This document shows, piece after piece, positions 1-14,000 of a stretch of 64,000 nt of DNA; within the stretch, counting starts at the first letter, position 1; each line of letters starts with the position of its first letter. The translations under genes were made by a program, and so were the position numbers. The notes under the pieces were generated by a model. It saw only the letters and a list, made by a program, of their open reading frames with translations. It did no database searches and was not told the origin of the DNA. This DNA is from Denticeps clupeoides. Its lineage: Eukaryota > Chordata > Actinopteri > Clupeiformes > Denticipitidae. The stretch lies in contig NC_041720.1 of the NCBI RefSeq assembly GCF_900700375.1, positions 1,384,695 through 1,448,694 of the forward strand. The letters are read 5' to 3'.

Positions 1-67
1 ATGTGGTGCCGATTATCAGGGGGAACTTCAAGGAAAACACGACGCAATTGGCTAATTGTTTAAATAG

Positions 68-99
<32 letters not shown>

Positions 100-1499
100 C
101 TGACAATATCGAGTTTTCCCCGCGGAAATAAAGTAATTGCCTTCCAAACTCAACAACCGATGGCAAGAGATTAGGCAGCGGTGACCGAGAACAAGCACTT
201 CCTGCATGTATTGATCTCTCGCTCTCTCGGAGGGCCTTCTAAGAATTTTGGACGCGTCTTCAAAGGCGACCTAGAGCAGAGCTGTTGAAAGGCGGCAGGG
301 GGGTTTTGGTATTTGACTTTTAAGTGCGTCATCCTGGCAAATGTTAAGTAGAGAGGGGCAGATACTATTGACATAAATTAGATTTAAAAGAAATAAAAGG
401 GTAATTCTTCAAAAACGTACAGTTTACAAAAAAAATAAAAAATTTCCATTTTATCTAGAAAAATATCCTGAGAGTGGAAGTGATGGGATTTAAAAATAGA
501 ATTATACATTTATTTATTTGACAATAGACGGATTAACTTTAAATAGAATTAATAATAATATGCTATTTTTTACCCAAAACCCAAAAGTTTTTATTTAAAA
601 ATTGCACGTGGTTTGTCGGTTTATTTGTTCGGGTTTTCTCCAGGGAGAAGAGCTGAAAATTACCCAAAAACAAATTAAGTTTTTAGTTTAAAAACAAAAA
701 AACAACATATTTCTATATCTATCTATCTGACCATCTTCAACTATTTGATTCAATGAACGTTACCTTGTTTTTTATTTGATATTAAAATCCAAGGTGCCTG
801 AAAAATGCTACAAATGTTCGTATTAATCTGTTTTTCAACCTGGTTGCATCTTCATGTCTCAGGTCTCTCTGCACCGGAGAAACATGCGAACGCGCCCTCA
901 ATCACCAACAGAACTCAAAGTTATTCCCTCCGATGCCAGCTATTTCTACAGCGCAGTACAGAAGCCACGTTACAAGCATTGTAATGAATGCCAGCACCTT
1001 GAACGACAAAGGCTGTCCAAAACCAAAAATGAAAATATATTTTCACAGTAATATTACTGTATCGTAATGACTGACTGACAAATTATTGAACAGTGTAAAC
1101 TTTTGTGAAAATTTGTGTCATTTTGATTTCTGAAGTATTGGTTTAAAAGAAGGGACTAGTTGGGTTTTACCCGGTTCTTCCACCCTATAACCAATCCCCC
1201 CAAATAATCCAATCTCTCCGGTGCAGGGTGTAGGCCTGACCCATGGGTGACCCAATTAAGAAGGGAGCAGGGCCTGCAAATTAACCCCGGTGCTCTTCCG
1301 CCAGTCCTAATTTCATTAAAACCATCGTCCCCGTTTTCACGGCCGATCTGGTGCCGGGGGCCTTTAGCTGTGGGACACAGTCGCTGGAGAAAAGAAAAAT
1401 GAAGCATCCATGGCTTTTACAGTGCGGTGGCACAATCATTTCACGTTAAAAATCCAAGGGCTGCAACACTATTTGCCATCGCGATGGGACCGTTTTGTC

Positions 1500-2330
1500 C
1501 CGAAGGTACTATTTCAGGGTCGACGGCTCCCCCTGTAGGACACGCGAGGGGGCGGCCGAGGTTCCCGACTCGGCACAAGCGTGCAAATGTTTAATTTACA
1601 GGGATCAGGCCGGGATCCTTCACGTCCCAAAACCTACCACGATTAGCCCCCCAGGGTTTAAACAGCCAGCACCGAGGCCGTCTTGGCTTGGCCAGGACCT
1701 CACCCTGCCAACAACACCAGGAGACGGCCTTCTCGTGCCTGCGTGGAGCTGCCGAGGTTTTTACCAGAATCAATGTATTCCCTGCCATGTACGGATTCTT
1801 CCAAGGAACAGCTGGATTCGGCGGCTCGTCCCGAACCTAGACAGGGGTGCCGGGAGAGAGGAAAGGGTCCAAGTCCGGCGCCGAGCCGCCCTGTGATTGG
1901 CACATCTGACAGGGGCCTGAGCCACACGCCACACGACTTTCTGCTTCTGCCTTGTAGTGAGGAATGAATAAAAGACGAAAGGGCAAACGAAAGCAGCGGA
2001 TGGGGGGGTGGGGGGTGAGTACAAAGCCCGGGCGTTTCCTTCATGGAAAAAGAGGGGAAAAATAAAGATGGCCGGGTTACTGCGGCAGAACGGATTGTTG
2101 TGTGGTTCCGTGCATGTATTAGGATTTTTCCTTTTAATACCGTGCGCAGCGTTTTGTTTGGAATGTCTGGAGAGATTAGAGCCGAGTCGGCGCTCCTGAT
2201 TGGCTCGGGCCGCGCGGCGAGCGCCATGGCGGCCTATGAAGACAATCCTTCAGTCGGACCGGCCCGGCGGTCCAATCACTTCCTTCCCAGTGAGGAGTGA
2301 GGTGAAGCGGCCGCGGCCTGCGAATGAGCC
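1500..2330. promoter_or_regulatory. Promoter-like GC-rich block inside INO80 intron
   Basis: A CpG-bearing block in otherwise AT-rich intron. It carries a YY1-like aaagatggcc at 2064-2073, an inverted CCAAT box (attgg, 2199-2203) and a direct CCAAT box (2272-2276). Between the two boxes lies an ATG in good Kozak context (gccatgg, ATG at 2226) that opens only a 25-codon frame. The features fit a promoter or an unrecognised first exon, but no gene can be assigned. Confidence 0.3.
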
Positions 2331-2443
2331 GGTGGGATAACACTCACGCACCGAAACAATGTCTAACAGTCAAACTTCCTCGCTTTGTCCCCCCTCCCGA
2401 CTTCACAAGCGCTCCCAGGCATTTTTCTCCCACAGTCAGGCCT

Positions 2444-2446
<3 letters not shown>

Positions 2447-2476
<30 letters not shown>
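2447..2476. repeat. CA dinucleotide microsatellite
   Basis: About 15 uninterrupted CA units, in the INO80 intron. Confidence 0.95.
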
Positions 2477-2478
<2 letters not shown>

Positions 2479-3196
2479 TATGATCAGTAGTACAGGTGTC
2501 AGAAAACATCAATACAGCAATATCACCACATATACAAATTTTGTCAAAAAATTCTGTTATGTCGTTTTGGCTGAATTATTCGCGCAATTTCATCCACACA
2601 GATCGTACACAGCAGCTCATATTTCAACCGTAGAATATTGCAATATGTACCGCGTCATGATACGTATCGTAACGTTAGATCCTTGCCAATACACACCCCT
2701 AATCGGTAGTAGTGCGTATCAATGATTATGACACGATTTCAAAACTATTTCACGTTGGGCACCCTTGAAAGCTCACAGGGCAACGAAACAAAGAGAAAGA
2801 AAAAGCTAAAGAAGCGAACTGATCTTATCTGTGTGGGATTTACAGTTCCTCTGCATTACGGGTGATAAGTGACCCCCCCCACCCCCGGCTAAAAGCCACT
2901 TCCTCTCCCACGCGTCCGCGCTCCGTCTCCACCCGGCCGCTTCGACCCCGCCACGTCAGCGCTGAAGGATTTTCAGAAAATGTCTTAGTTGTGATTAATG
3001 GAACAGGTATTGCAATAGCGGTTTCATTCGTGATTTTTTATTTTTTTTTGGTTTAGTTGGTTTAGTATGCAAATACACCACTCGCATCATGAATTCGATA
3101 AGCCGCTCAGCCGCGCGCGACATCCATTACGGCTCAGATTGTACGATTCTTATCCGATTATTATTATTATTAAAAACAGAGAGAGATGCACAGTAC

Positions 3197-4987
3197 CTGG
3201 TATCCTGATGAAGGACCACCCATGCCGCGGCCAGAGGGCCATCAGTCCGCCCGGCCCCTCGGGGTGGAAGGCCTGGGCGTGGCCGGCCCGGGCGGATGCC
3301 AGCTCCGGGGAGCCGTACAGGAAGCTCTGTCTGGCCGCCACGCTGCCCCCGGCCCGCGCCATCCGCCACTCGTACTCGGCGCTGCGGTCGGCGCAGTAGC
3401 GCTCCATGGGGAGCGCCGTCACCTGAGGGGCCGGACAGGACAGGACGGGAGTCAGAGCCGCGTCGCCGTGTCCCCCTTCGTGACACTAGTTTCAATTCAA
3501 ATTTCATGTCACTGTGAAATGCTTTAGCGACTGCTGTAGACCTCAATATAGGGTGGTAGTAGCCTAGTGGGTAACACACTCGCCTATGAACCAGAAGACC
3601 CAGGTTCGAACCCCACTTACTACCATTGTGTCCCTGAACAAGACACTTAACCCTGAGTGTCTACAGGGGGGGACTGTCCCTATAACTACTGACTGTAAGG
3701 CGCTCTGGATAAGGACGTCTGGTAAATGCTGTAAATGTAAATGTCAATATTGCAAATATTGCAAGTAAACAATGAAAACCAATATGCAAATATTGCAAAA
3801 CATAACCAAATATTTAAAACATAAAATATGTGTAAAGTGAGAGTGAAATTCAACAGTCGTTCCGCGATTCGCCAGTGAATTTTGTCCCCATTATGTGGCA
3901 TTTCGGCGGTCAGATTTAATAAAACGCCGGGTGTTTGACCCAACAAAGTCAGTGCAACGTTTGTGTTAAGCCGTCGGCACAGATTTACGATAAATTCAGA
4001 CAATTTCAGTCGAAAAAAAAAAAAAAAAAAAAGAAAAGAAAAAGTTTACTAGTCATGGACGGGCTGTTTTCACCGTGAAATACGTGGACTACCGCGGGGC
4101 CTGGGACGGTTTCCTCAGATCTCGCTCCACTCCCGGCCGTTTTTTACGGCCTGCTGACAGCCGGAGGACATTAGCTTTCCCTCCGCTCTTATCTGAGGCG
4201 AAAAGCGCTGCCGCGGGGGTCTGGCTCGCGCCACGTGGCCGACCGACGGGGCCGGGGACGCAGATGTGCCGAGGCCCCGTGAATAAAAAACGAAGGGGGG
4301 GGGATTACCAGAAGGGCTATTGAATCTTATCGCCTTCCCACAATGCCTCGGGTGTCCTTGTTGAGGCCAGCCTTCTCGGAGGCCGAGGTGGTCAGCGGTC
4401 GGCCGGGTTACGTGTCGGGTGGCGGTAGGGGGGTAAAACCAACATGCTGCCGTCGGTGTTTGTTTGGAGTGCGGCGGGAGCCGAGCGTCGGGGTGGAGGA
4501 GGTCAGGTCTCCTTCTGAAGGCAGCAGATGTTTACCAGACCGGCTGTACTGGTCCCCACCATAATACACGAGGCACACCGAGCAAGTGCCGACGTCTCAA
4601 TGCAGGACACGATGTAATAAAAACCGAAATACATTACAAAAAAATTACAGATTTAACTTTACAGCATTTACCAGGCGCCCTTATCCAGAGCGACTTACAG
4701 TCAGTAGTGACAGGGACAGTCCCCCCCTGGAGACATTCAGGGTTAAGTGTCTTGCTCAGGGACACGATGGTAGCAAGTGGGGTTCGAACCTATTTCTTCT
4801 GGTTCATAGGTGAGTGTGTTAACCATTAGGCTACTACCACCCATATACCACCCTACCAACCTATTTGAAATATGCATGTGTAAAAAAGCTGCGCTGTATA
4901 TAACCATTCTGAATCAATTATTATTGACCGTTGTCCACGTCAACATATTTTTTTTCCCTCCATCTCAGCATATTTCATCAAATACTA

Positions 4988-5037
<50 letters not shown>

Positions 5038-5058
5038 TTATATGTATATATATATATA

Positions 5059-5091
<33 letters not shown>

Positions 5092-8000
5092 ATGTGCGTG
5101 TGTATATATATAACAGAACCGTGGCTTTATTTCACAAATAATTTCTATTGTAGAGGAAACGTTGCTGCTTTTGAAATTATGACACCTAAATGAAAGCCTA
5201 ATACAACTTAATATTAAGTTCCTAACAAAACCTGGCCTACACTTACACATGGCAGTTATTAAGGATTCAGATTCCGCATCCAGAATAAACACTCTCTCCT
5301 GCGCCAGCGATCCAACAAGCTGGTCTCCAGCACCAGACCATTTGCAGCCCATATGGGCGGTGCTGGACCTGGACACTGATGATCGAATCCAGTTGTGCTC
5401 AGCCCCCATCCCCCCTGGTCCGGGCTTCCATTACATTTAAGATCACGAGGCTGTCGGGGCAACTCACCCGGGGCACGATGGCGTGGAGGAACTTGGGCGG
5501 ATGGACGGCTTGGCACGGCCTGAGGGTGGAGCTGGCGGAACGCCTCTGGTGGACCCGCACGTCAGCGTGGCCGAGAAGCCCCGGGTGGTAGCGGGTGAAC
5601 ACCAGATCCTGAGAAACAAGCAGACAAATGCAGAGAATCAGAAGACAGAAGAACGGCGGACGGCCAGGACGGCTTCTTCACCAAGGATGATGAAGGGTCA
5701 AGTGTGGGGGTGTCAACTGTAGGGCCTGTCAAAGCCCATTGAGACATACTGTATGTGATTTTGGGCTATATAAGAAATAAATGTTGTTGTAGTTGAAATA
5801 TGTGCAGCGTCTCACACGTGACAACTCATCGCTTCTCACTTTCTCAAATCGTTTAGATATATTTAAACCTTTAAAGAAAGTACACGTGTCAGCTGTTCAA
5901 TAATACCGGAAGCATAAGATGCAGCATATGAATTCAAAATCATAACCGACCAGACACACCACATCTCAGTTGCGAAGGCATAACAGCGTCATAAAGCATC
6001 AACAGACAAAGTAAAGATCTGTTATTAAAAAAAAGAAACAAAAGGCAGTATATAAGGTAACTTGCACGTTCCAAAGACTTCCTCCTGATTTCTCAGAGGC
6101 GGGGGGGGAACGTGGCGATAACTTCACCGGCGATCGGATTTTCGGTACGCTGCTGCTACCCAGTTTAAGTTGAGGGTTGTTGCACATTTTAACAAGAGAA
6201 TTTTCTATGACTCCGAGGCTAAATGTTCTCTGAAATGTCTGTGTTAAAAAAAGGGTTAAAACAAAACCACAAAAACTCAAATTTACGTGACTTTTAAAAG
6301 GAGACGCGTGGCTGAGAAAGTTCTGGAATATGGAAGCGACGCACTCAACACCATGTGACGTGTTTCACTACGTAAAGGTTGTAAGTGTTGTGCTTGTAGA
6401 AAAAACGTTCCTCACGCAGTTTTACAGGAACTATGTACAGTACAGGCCAAAGTCTGGACACCTTCTCATCCAACGTGTTTTCTTTATCTTCATGACCATT
6501 TACGTTGGTAGATTCTCACTGAAGGCATCAGAACTATGAATGAACACATGTGGAGTTCTGTACTTAACAAAAAAGGGTGAAATAACTGGTGTTTAGCACT
6601 TGCCACAGTCAGCAATCTACGGGCGTGGCTCGCCCTGCCGCGTCCGGCCACACTATGAAACACACCGGCCGGAATATTAGCTTCATATTTTAATGCTGCT
6701 TTAAATATGCTGAATGAGCCACTTCTCCCAAAAACTTTGTAATAGAGGGTTTCATGAAAAACCGATCAAAGGGGTCCAACTTGGGGCAGCGGTGACCTAG
6801 CGGTTGAGGAAGCAGCCCCGTAATCAGAAGGTTGCCGGTTCGAATCCCGATCTGCCAAGGTGCCACTGAGGTGCTACCGAGCAAAGCACCGTCCCCACAC
6901 ACTGCTCCCCGGGCACCTGTCATGGCCGCCCACTGCTCACTCAGGGTGATGGTTAAATCAGCGCCCTCTGGACCCAGTGGAGGTGGTGAGTGGCAGGAGA
7001 ATGGTGGACAACATCTCCCACCCCATGCAGGAGACCCTGACAGCACTGAGCAGCTCCTTCCACATTCGCTGTTTTATTTGTTCTATTCTCTGCTTATTTG
7101 TACATTGAATTGTATATTGTACAGTCGAGATCACAGTCGAGGGTCTGTGCTGTTGTTATGATTCTTTATTAGTCCTTGCGGGACTAATAAAGAATCATCT
7201 AATCATCTAATGAATTCACCCCACGGATTCACGGACTGTAAACGTGGTAGTAAATCCCACTTACTACCATTGTGTCCCTGAGCAAGACACTTAACCTTAA
7301 GTTGCTCCAGGGGGGACTGTCCCTGTAAATACTGATTGTAGTTTCTTTTCTTTTTCAAGAAAGAAACCAGCAGACGTGATAAAAAACGTGGACCACTTTG
7401 AGAAGTGGAGGTGCTGAAATTAATCTCATAATTGATGACGTTGATTTTCTAGGTAAAAAGTAGTGACTGTGGCGACCAGATCTGAGCCACTCCGGCTAGA
7501 AGTTCGGCCTCGTTCGAAACGAACGGCCTCTGAACGTCGTACGTGTCGTTGCTGCACTTTGTCGTTTGATCGGCATTTCGCTGGCGTTAGCTTGAAATGG
7601 GAATTTGGCAGAAATCGGCGTTCAGTTGGCGCTCGCCTTACGCCATGGATGCCTGGTTCGGCCGTAAATGAAAGTGAAGTGATTGTCATTGTGATGCACA
7701 GCACACGGTGCACACAGTGAAATTTGTCCTCTGCATTTAACCCATCACCCTGAGTGAGCAGTGGGCGGCCATGACAGGCGCCCGGGGAGCAGTGTGTGGG
7801 GACGGTGTTTTGCTCAGTGGTACCTTGGCAGATCGGGATTCGAACCGGCAACCTTCTGATTATGGGGGCCGCTTCCTTAACCGCTAGGCCACCTCTGCCC
7901 CAAATCCTCATCTTGTGCGGAAATGTTGCCGCAGGACGCACGGACGGCCGAATCGCGGGGCCAGTGCTGGCGGGTACCTGGAGAGCGGCGCTGCCGCGGG

Positions 8001-11000
8001 TGCCGGGGAACGCGGCGGGCCGGTCGGGCCACAGGATCAGATCCCTGCGGGAGAGGAAGTGGGTTCCGGCCTGCCCGCCCCCCGCCTCGCCCTCTGCGGC
8101 CCACAGGCGCTGCTGGTAGAGCCGGTAGGAGGACTTGATGGACAGAAACAGGGCTAACCACCTGAAAGACACAACACCTGCGTCCCTACTGGTCCTGACA
8201 TGCCATGAACGTGTTTCAGTAGCATTTCAGTTCTATTATATTCTAGATTCTATATTTAGCATATAGTTATATACTACAGGGTGGGCCATTTATATGGATA
8301 CACCTTAATAAACTTTTCAAGATGGGTGGTGACCATAGTGGCCATATTGAAGCCGGCCATCTTGGACCCAACTTTTGTTTTTTCCAATAGGAAAGGGGTC
8401 ACATTTATTGGCAATTTCACAAGAAGAACAGAGGTGTGCTGGTTTTAACGTAACTTTATTCTTTCATGAGTTATTTACAAGTTTCTGACCACTTATAAAA
8501 TGTGTTCAATGTCACCAACCATTCCCATTTTATTAAGGTGTATCCATATAAACGGCCCACCCTGTATATTCAAGGCGAATTTCGTGTCTGCAGTACTCAC
8601 CTAACCAGAGTGCCTTGCAGCATGACGTTGGACATCTGGGCCGGAGACACGTCGATGAAGCGCAGGAAGGAGAAGCAGCTGCCCTCGTCATCGCCTGAGA
8701 GGGACGGGGGGACAGAGTGAGAGATGCGGACAGAGCCAGGGTGGGACTGAGGACGCGGCCGGCGGAGGGGACAACATACTTTTTCTGTGGAACAGAGACT
8801 GCTGGATGTGATGTGGGGAGAAGGGAGAGAGCAACACCTGAAGCAGTCTGGGAAAATAAATAAATAAATACATACATACATACATACATACATACATACA
8901 CAAATAGATGACCGCTCATGACCGATGGTTTTCACTCACTTGGTCCTCCAATGGCTGGAGGAGTGGAGAAGGCCTTGACGGTAGAGGAATTTGGACATGA
9001 GAAAAGGCATCAGGGACATGTGGAAGGGTGAACGGGTGTCCTGCCTCTCGAACAGGTCAGGGTGGTTACAGACCTTCAGAGCAGCACAAAAGCGGAGCGT
9101 GAAGATGATTAAAATGAAAAAAAAAATAATAATAAAGACAAGAAAGCAAGCGTGCCGACGGAGAGCCACACCTTCCTGAACTGCATGACGAGGTTCATGA
9201 GGCTGCTGGTGGTGCTGTGGGCCTGCTGGGTGGAGCCCATGGACGACTGCAGCAGGTCCTCAATGGAGATCTTGTTCTTCAGGGCCTGGTAGAGCAGCCG
9301 CTGCCTGCTGGTCAGCTGACAGTACGTCAGGATCTCGATCTGCATGTTCAAATGTTGAGAAATGTCTTTATCCAGATCGCGCTGTATCGAAACCAGGGCT
9401 GACCGTCGACTCATTTTGCAACAGAGTAATCGTGAGCTTGCTATAATGCACACTTAAAAGTCTAAAGGAGTGACAGAAAATAAAAATAAATCAAGAAAAT
9501 AAAAAAGGAATTAAAAATGTAATTACATGTAATTAAAATGTAAATGTAATTAAATTTAATTACAAATGTAATTACATGTAATTAAAATGTAAATTAATTA
9601 CATGTAATTAAAAATATAATGTGTTATTATTATTATTGTTGTTTTTTTTACTGGAGCTTTTCCTTGTGTGCAGAAAAGGTCAAGGTGTGGTGGGGGCGGG
9701 TGTCAACTGCAGGGCCAGTCAAAGCCCATTGAAACCTACTGTATGTGATTAAATAAGCTAAATAAGAAATAAATGTCGTTGTACTTTGGTTCACTTTGGT
9801 TGATCCCGTGTGTCGAAATAAAGTAAGCGGCATCATCTGAAACGACACTAAAAGCCCCTTCACGGTCCGTCTTCATCTTTATAGAGGGGGACAGCCCCTG
9901 GCTAGGATGAATTTCATAGGTCGCAGCAAGCACCAAAAATATTTTAAATATTCATTTTAAAAGCCCCTATTCAAAATGATTACATTGCATAAAACACACA
10001 TTTTAAATATATCGCAAGAGTCTCTAATTGGTACGAAACGTGGGCTTTTTCCCACTTGTGGGACTAATAAAGGTTGATAAAGGTTGATCGTTTTGGAGGT
10101 CACCTTGTCCGAAAGCTCGTTCTCCACGTCCTTCTTGATCCTGCGCAGCATGAAGGGCTTGAGAATCATGTGCAGCCGCGACAGCTGGTCTGGGCCGCAA
10201 AGGAAGACAAGCATCATTCCACGATTTTCCGAGCAGAGAGGAATCCGCAGGGCGGGAAAAAAATCGTTTTCATGTTGGTGTGCGCGAGTGAAAAAGCACA
10301 AAACCCACTCACTTTCGTCGATGGCCGACTTGTTCTCGGCGTGGCTTTCGATGTCCTTGGAGAACCACTCGTTGAACTCCTCGTGGGAGTCGAAGAGCGT
10401 GGGCATGATGAAGTGCAACAGCGCCCACAGCTGGTGGACGAGAGTACTGCGGTCAGATTGGACTCGCCACGGGCTCTGGTCGGATGAAACGGGTTTCCCG
10501 CGAACGGCCTTACCTCGGCCATGGTGTTCTGAATGGGCGTCCCGGTGAGAAGCAGCCGGTTCCGGCACTGGAACTGCAGCAAGATCTTCCACCTCACGCT
10601 GTCAAAGGCACAACACATCCGACGCGATGAGCTGACGCTGGACCCGTGAGACCCCGGGACACTTTACTTTACTCTACCCTGCAGACGCTTTTATCCAAAG
10701 CGACTTACAAGACGAAGACACCAGCAATTCTCATCCGGTTTCTATAGATTTTGAGTTATAAAACTGAGAGCCCCGATAAGGCCCAGAAAAGAACCTGCAG
10801 GCAATTGTTATGCGCTAGACGAATTTTAATTTTTTTTTTGATTTTGTGAGTGTGTGTGTTAGTGTTCGACTCGTCTGAAATAACCAGTGGGTTTTCTTAA
10901 AGGTGGTGGTAGTCTCGGCAGGTCGAATGGAGCAGGACAAGTTGTCCCACCAGCCGGGTACAACGAAGGGGAACACAGTCGACTGGGATCGGAGACGCCG

Positions 11001-14000
11001 TGAAGAGGGACACCCCCCCTACTCAATGACGTCCTTATCCAGAGCACCTTACAATCAGTCCCCAGGTTTAAGGGTCTTGCTCGGGGGACTTTTCAAGTCC
11101 TCTAAGGCAAATTTTCATGACCGCACGTCCCCCGAAATTTTAAACATTGCAGTTGTAAACGTGGAAAGGACGCTTTTCCAGCCTGCTTCTGGTTCATAGG
11201 CAAGTGATCGGTCCACAAGGCGACTACTTTGCCTCGGAAGAGGACAGATAAGATAACCAGGGCCTCCCTAGACGAGGGACATTTCCTGCCGAGGCCCTGG
11301 GCCCTCCTCGGGAGGAGCAGACTGGACAGAGCGCGGGGCGAGGCGATAAATCACATCAAGTCGCCGTGGAGACAGACACCGCAGGATTTCACGTTCCATC
11401 CCCGGCTCCACACCATTCTCCGCCATCCGAGGTCAGTCTACCCTCCTACAAAGGTCCTCGGTCTCCCTGGTGGTTGTAGCCAGAACCAGGAGTCCCAGGT
11501 TCAAACCCCACTCACTGCCACCGTGTCTCCAGGGGGGGGACTGTCCCGGTCACTACTGACCGTAAGGCGCTCTGGATAAGGACGTCTGGTACATACTGTA
11601 AATTTAAATGGTTCAGGTACTTCAAAGTTTTGGGCTGATCTGGGGTCAGTGGGTTAACGCACCTGCTGCTGCTTTTTAGGGCCTGAGCTTCATCCAGGAC
11701 CATGTACTGCCACTTGACCCGCTGGAAGTACTTCACGTCCTGAACCACCAGCTGGTAGCTGGTGATGACAACGTGGAACGGGGCGTTCTGGGTGTACAGG
11801 GTTTTCTGAAGGAGACAAGGGAAGGACTGGTCGTCCGGCGGTGTCCGGCGCCAACATCGGAATGCTAATGAGCGGCGCCGATGGCCTACCTGGCTCCAGA
11901 ACTTCCTGATGACTTTCCGGTCATGCGGATTTCCCCAGTACGGCAACACCTGACAGACAACAACACGGATGATTCAGTGCAAAGAGCTGCAAGACGTAAA
12001 GGTCTTGATCATGATTTAAAAAACGACTAGTTTATCAGGTAAAGCATCAAGACATTAAGAATAATACGTATGCAATTTTTTATTATTAAGAATAATCCGT
12101 ATGCAAATTTTTTTATTATTAAGAATAATACGTATGCAATTTTTTATTATTAAAAATAATAATAGCTGGCTGGTTTCTCACCACCATTTCCTGTCCCACT
12201 ATTTCCTGTCCTGTCCACAAAAAGCCACGGACGCCGAAGGGGCGTTGAAATTAGTCGCGTAATCGATGCGTCGTGACGCAGACGCGGCCGATTTTGTGGC
12301 TGCGCCGGAAGCGTTTTTACCGCACTGCGTAGCCGCGTTCGATTAGTGCTCCGCTGCCGTTCGCTCGTCGGGACGTTGGTATAAATTAACATCAAGAAAA
12401 CGTCTCTCCGCTCTGGGAGTCGGGGTGGCAGTAAGTGCTGGAGGGACAGTGGACTTGTGGGCGATCAAACGCAAATATTCTGGGTCTGTCCCACTGTCCC
12501 ACATTTTTGGACTGAAGTTGAAGGGGCACGTGGAAGGGCTCCTAAAAGTGAATCTTTCCTGGGACCCTTTAAAATGTCCACTGGACAAATTCCCGGATTA
12601 TCTGTCCCATGATCAGAAGACTTTGCTACGTCTCCTACGAATGGCTGCAAGAAAGATGAAAACTTATTGGTTGAAAAAAAACCCACAGTTATACTTGACA
12701 GCACAACTACAGCTGAAGACTCACATGCTTGGAAGAAGTTGGAGACAAGTCCAAAGCCACTTATGTCTCTTTTAAGTTTATATTTTTGCTTGAAGTTTGT
12801 CTATTTGTCTATATGGGCAGTAGTAGCCTAGTGGGTAACACACTCGCCAATGAACCAGAAGACCCAGGTTCAAACCCCACTTACTACCATCGTGTCCCTG
12901 AGCAAGACACTTAACCCTGAGTGTCTCCGGGGGGGGACTGTCCCTGTAACTACTGATTGTAAGTCGCTCTGGATAAGGGCGTCTGGTAAATGCTGTAAAT
13001 GTAAATATGTGTATCTTTATTTGAGAGCTCGGGCCCAATCTCAAGACTGTTGTTTGTATTTCTGTTGACTTGTTAATAAAAGTTAAAACGGCCGTGTGGA
13101 CGCCAGGGACGGCAGAAGGACGCCCGGTTCGGGCCTTAACCCCCATCTCGCGGGCGTCGTGCGAAGCGGTGGCAAAAAATCGTTGGGATACATCGCGATG
13201 CATCGATAATTGTAACCGAATCGCGACACCGTTCCGCGTATCGCACCTTGCCGTAATTTACCACCCACTTAACGTGCACGTTGGGTCTTCTGGCCCCGGT
13301 CTGAGGTACACGGCGTTTACACAGAAGTTATTGGATGTATTTAAAGCGAACCATAACTCTCGATGGATTCCGAAGCCGCCAGCCAACAAAAACGTTTCCG
13401 GCCGACTGTGACAGTTCGTCAGCGTAATCGGCGTCCCCGAAGAGACCAAGAGACGCTTCTCAGAAAAGGACCGCGCTCCAAGAACAACGCACCCCCCCCC
13501 CCCCCGGGCCAGAGCCATTCCAGCGGGTTTGGCTGAGACGCCGGGGGCGGGATTATGCAATTCCGAGGACAAACGTTGCGCAACAGTTCGGACGAAGCGC
13601 CACACGGGCGTGACGGCGTCCCGCCGATCCCAGAAGCATGGAGACGCTTCGTGCGCACACCTCTCCCACCCACCCACCCCCGCCCGCGGTGCGAAAACAA
13701 ACCGACCAGCTGCCAACCGCTCTCCCAGATGCTGGCCTGATGTTCCAATACAACCGCGCCATTCCTGGAAGCAGAGGACCCTCCACCAACCAGACACCGC
13801 GGAGAGGCCACTTACGGAATACGAGCGCTGGAACGTCCCGCCGTCGCCAATCATTCCACCTCTTTTGGCGGCGAGGTCGCTGGGACGTGCCACAATGCAT
13901 CTTCACCTGCATTTACGGCATTTACCAGACGCCCTTATCCAGAGCGACTTACAGTCAGTAGTGACAGGGACAGTCCCCCCCTGGAGACACTCAGGGTTAA

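Larger units (their letters stand above)
1..3196. other. INO80 intron at the left edge, no coding exon seen
   Basis: The most 3' INO80 exon in the window ends at 3197 with a GT donor on the minus strand, so everything to its left should be intron. I see no sequence matching the next INO80 segment (second helicase lobe) here. The stretch holds a poly(A) run near 68-97, AT-rich sequence to about 1.1 kb, a GC-rich CpG-bearing block at about 1.5-2.35 kb and a CA microsatellite. No gene is supported. Confidence 0.6.

Noticed and set aside
12425-12775. Possible small host gene of 116 residues
   Set aside because: Motifs fit a LINE ORF2 end better, and there is no promoter or splice context.
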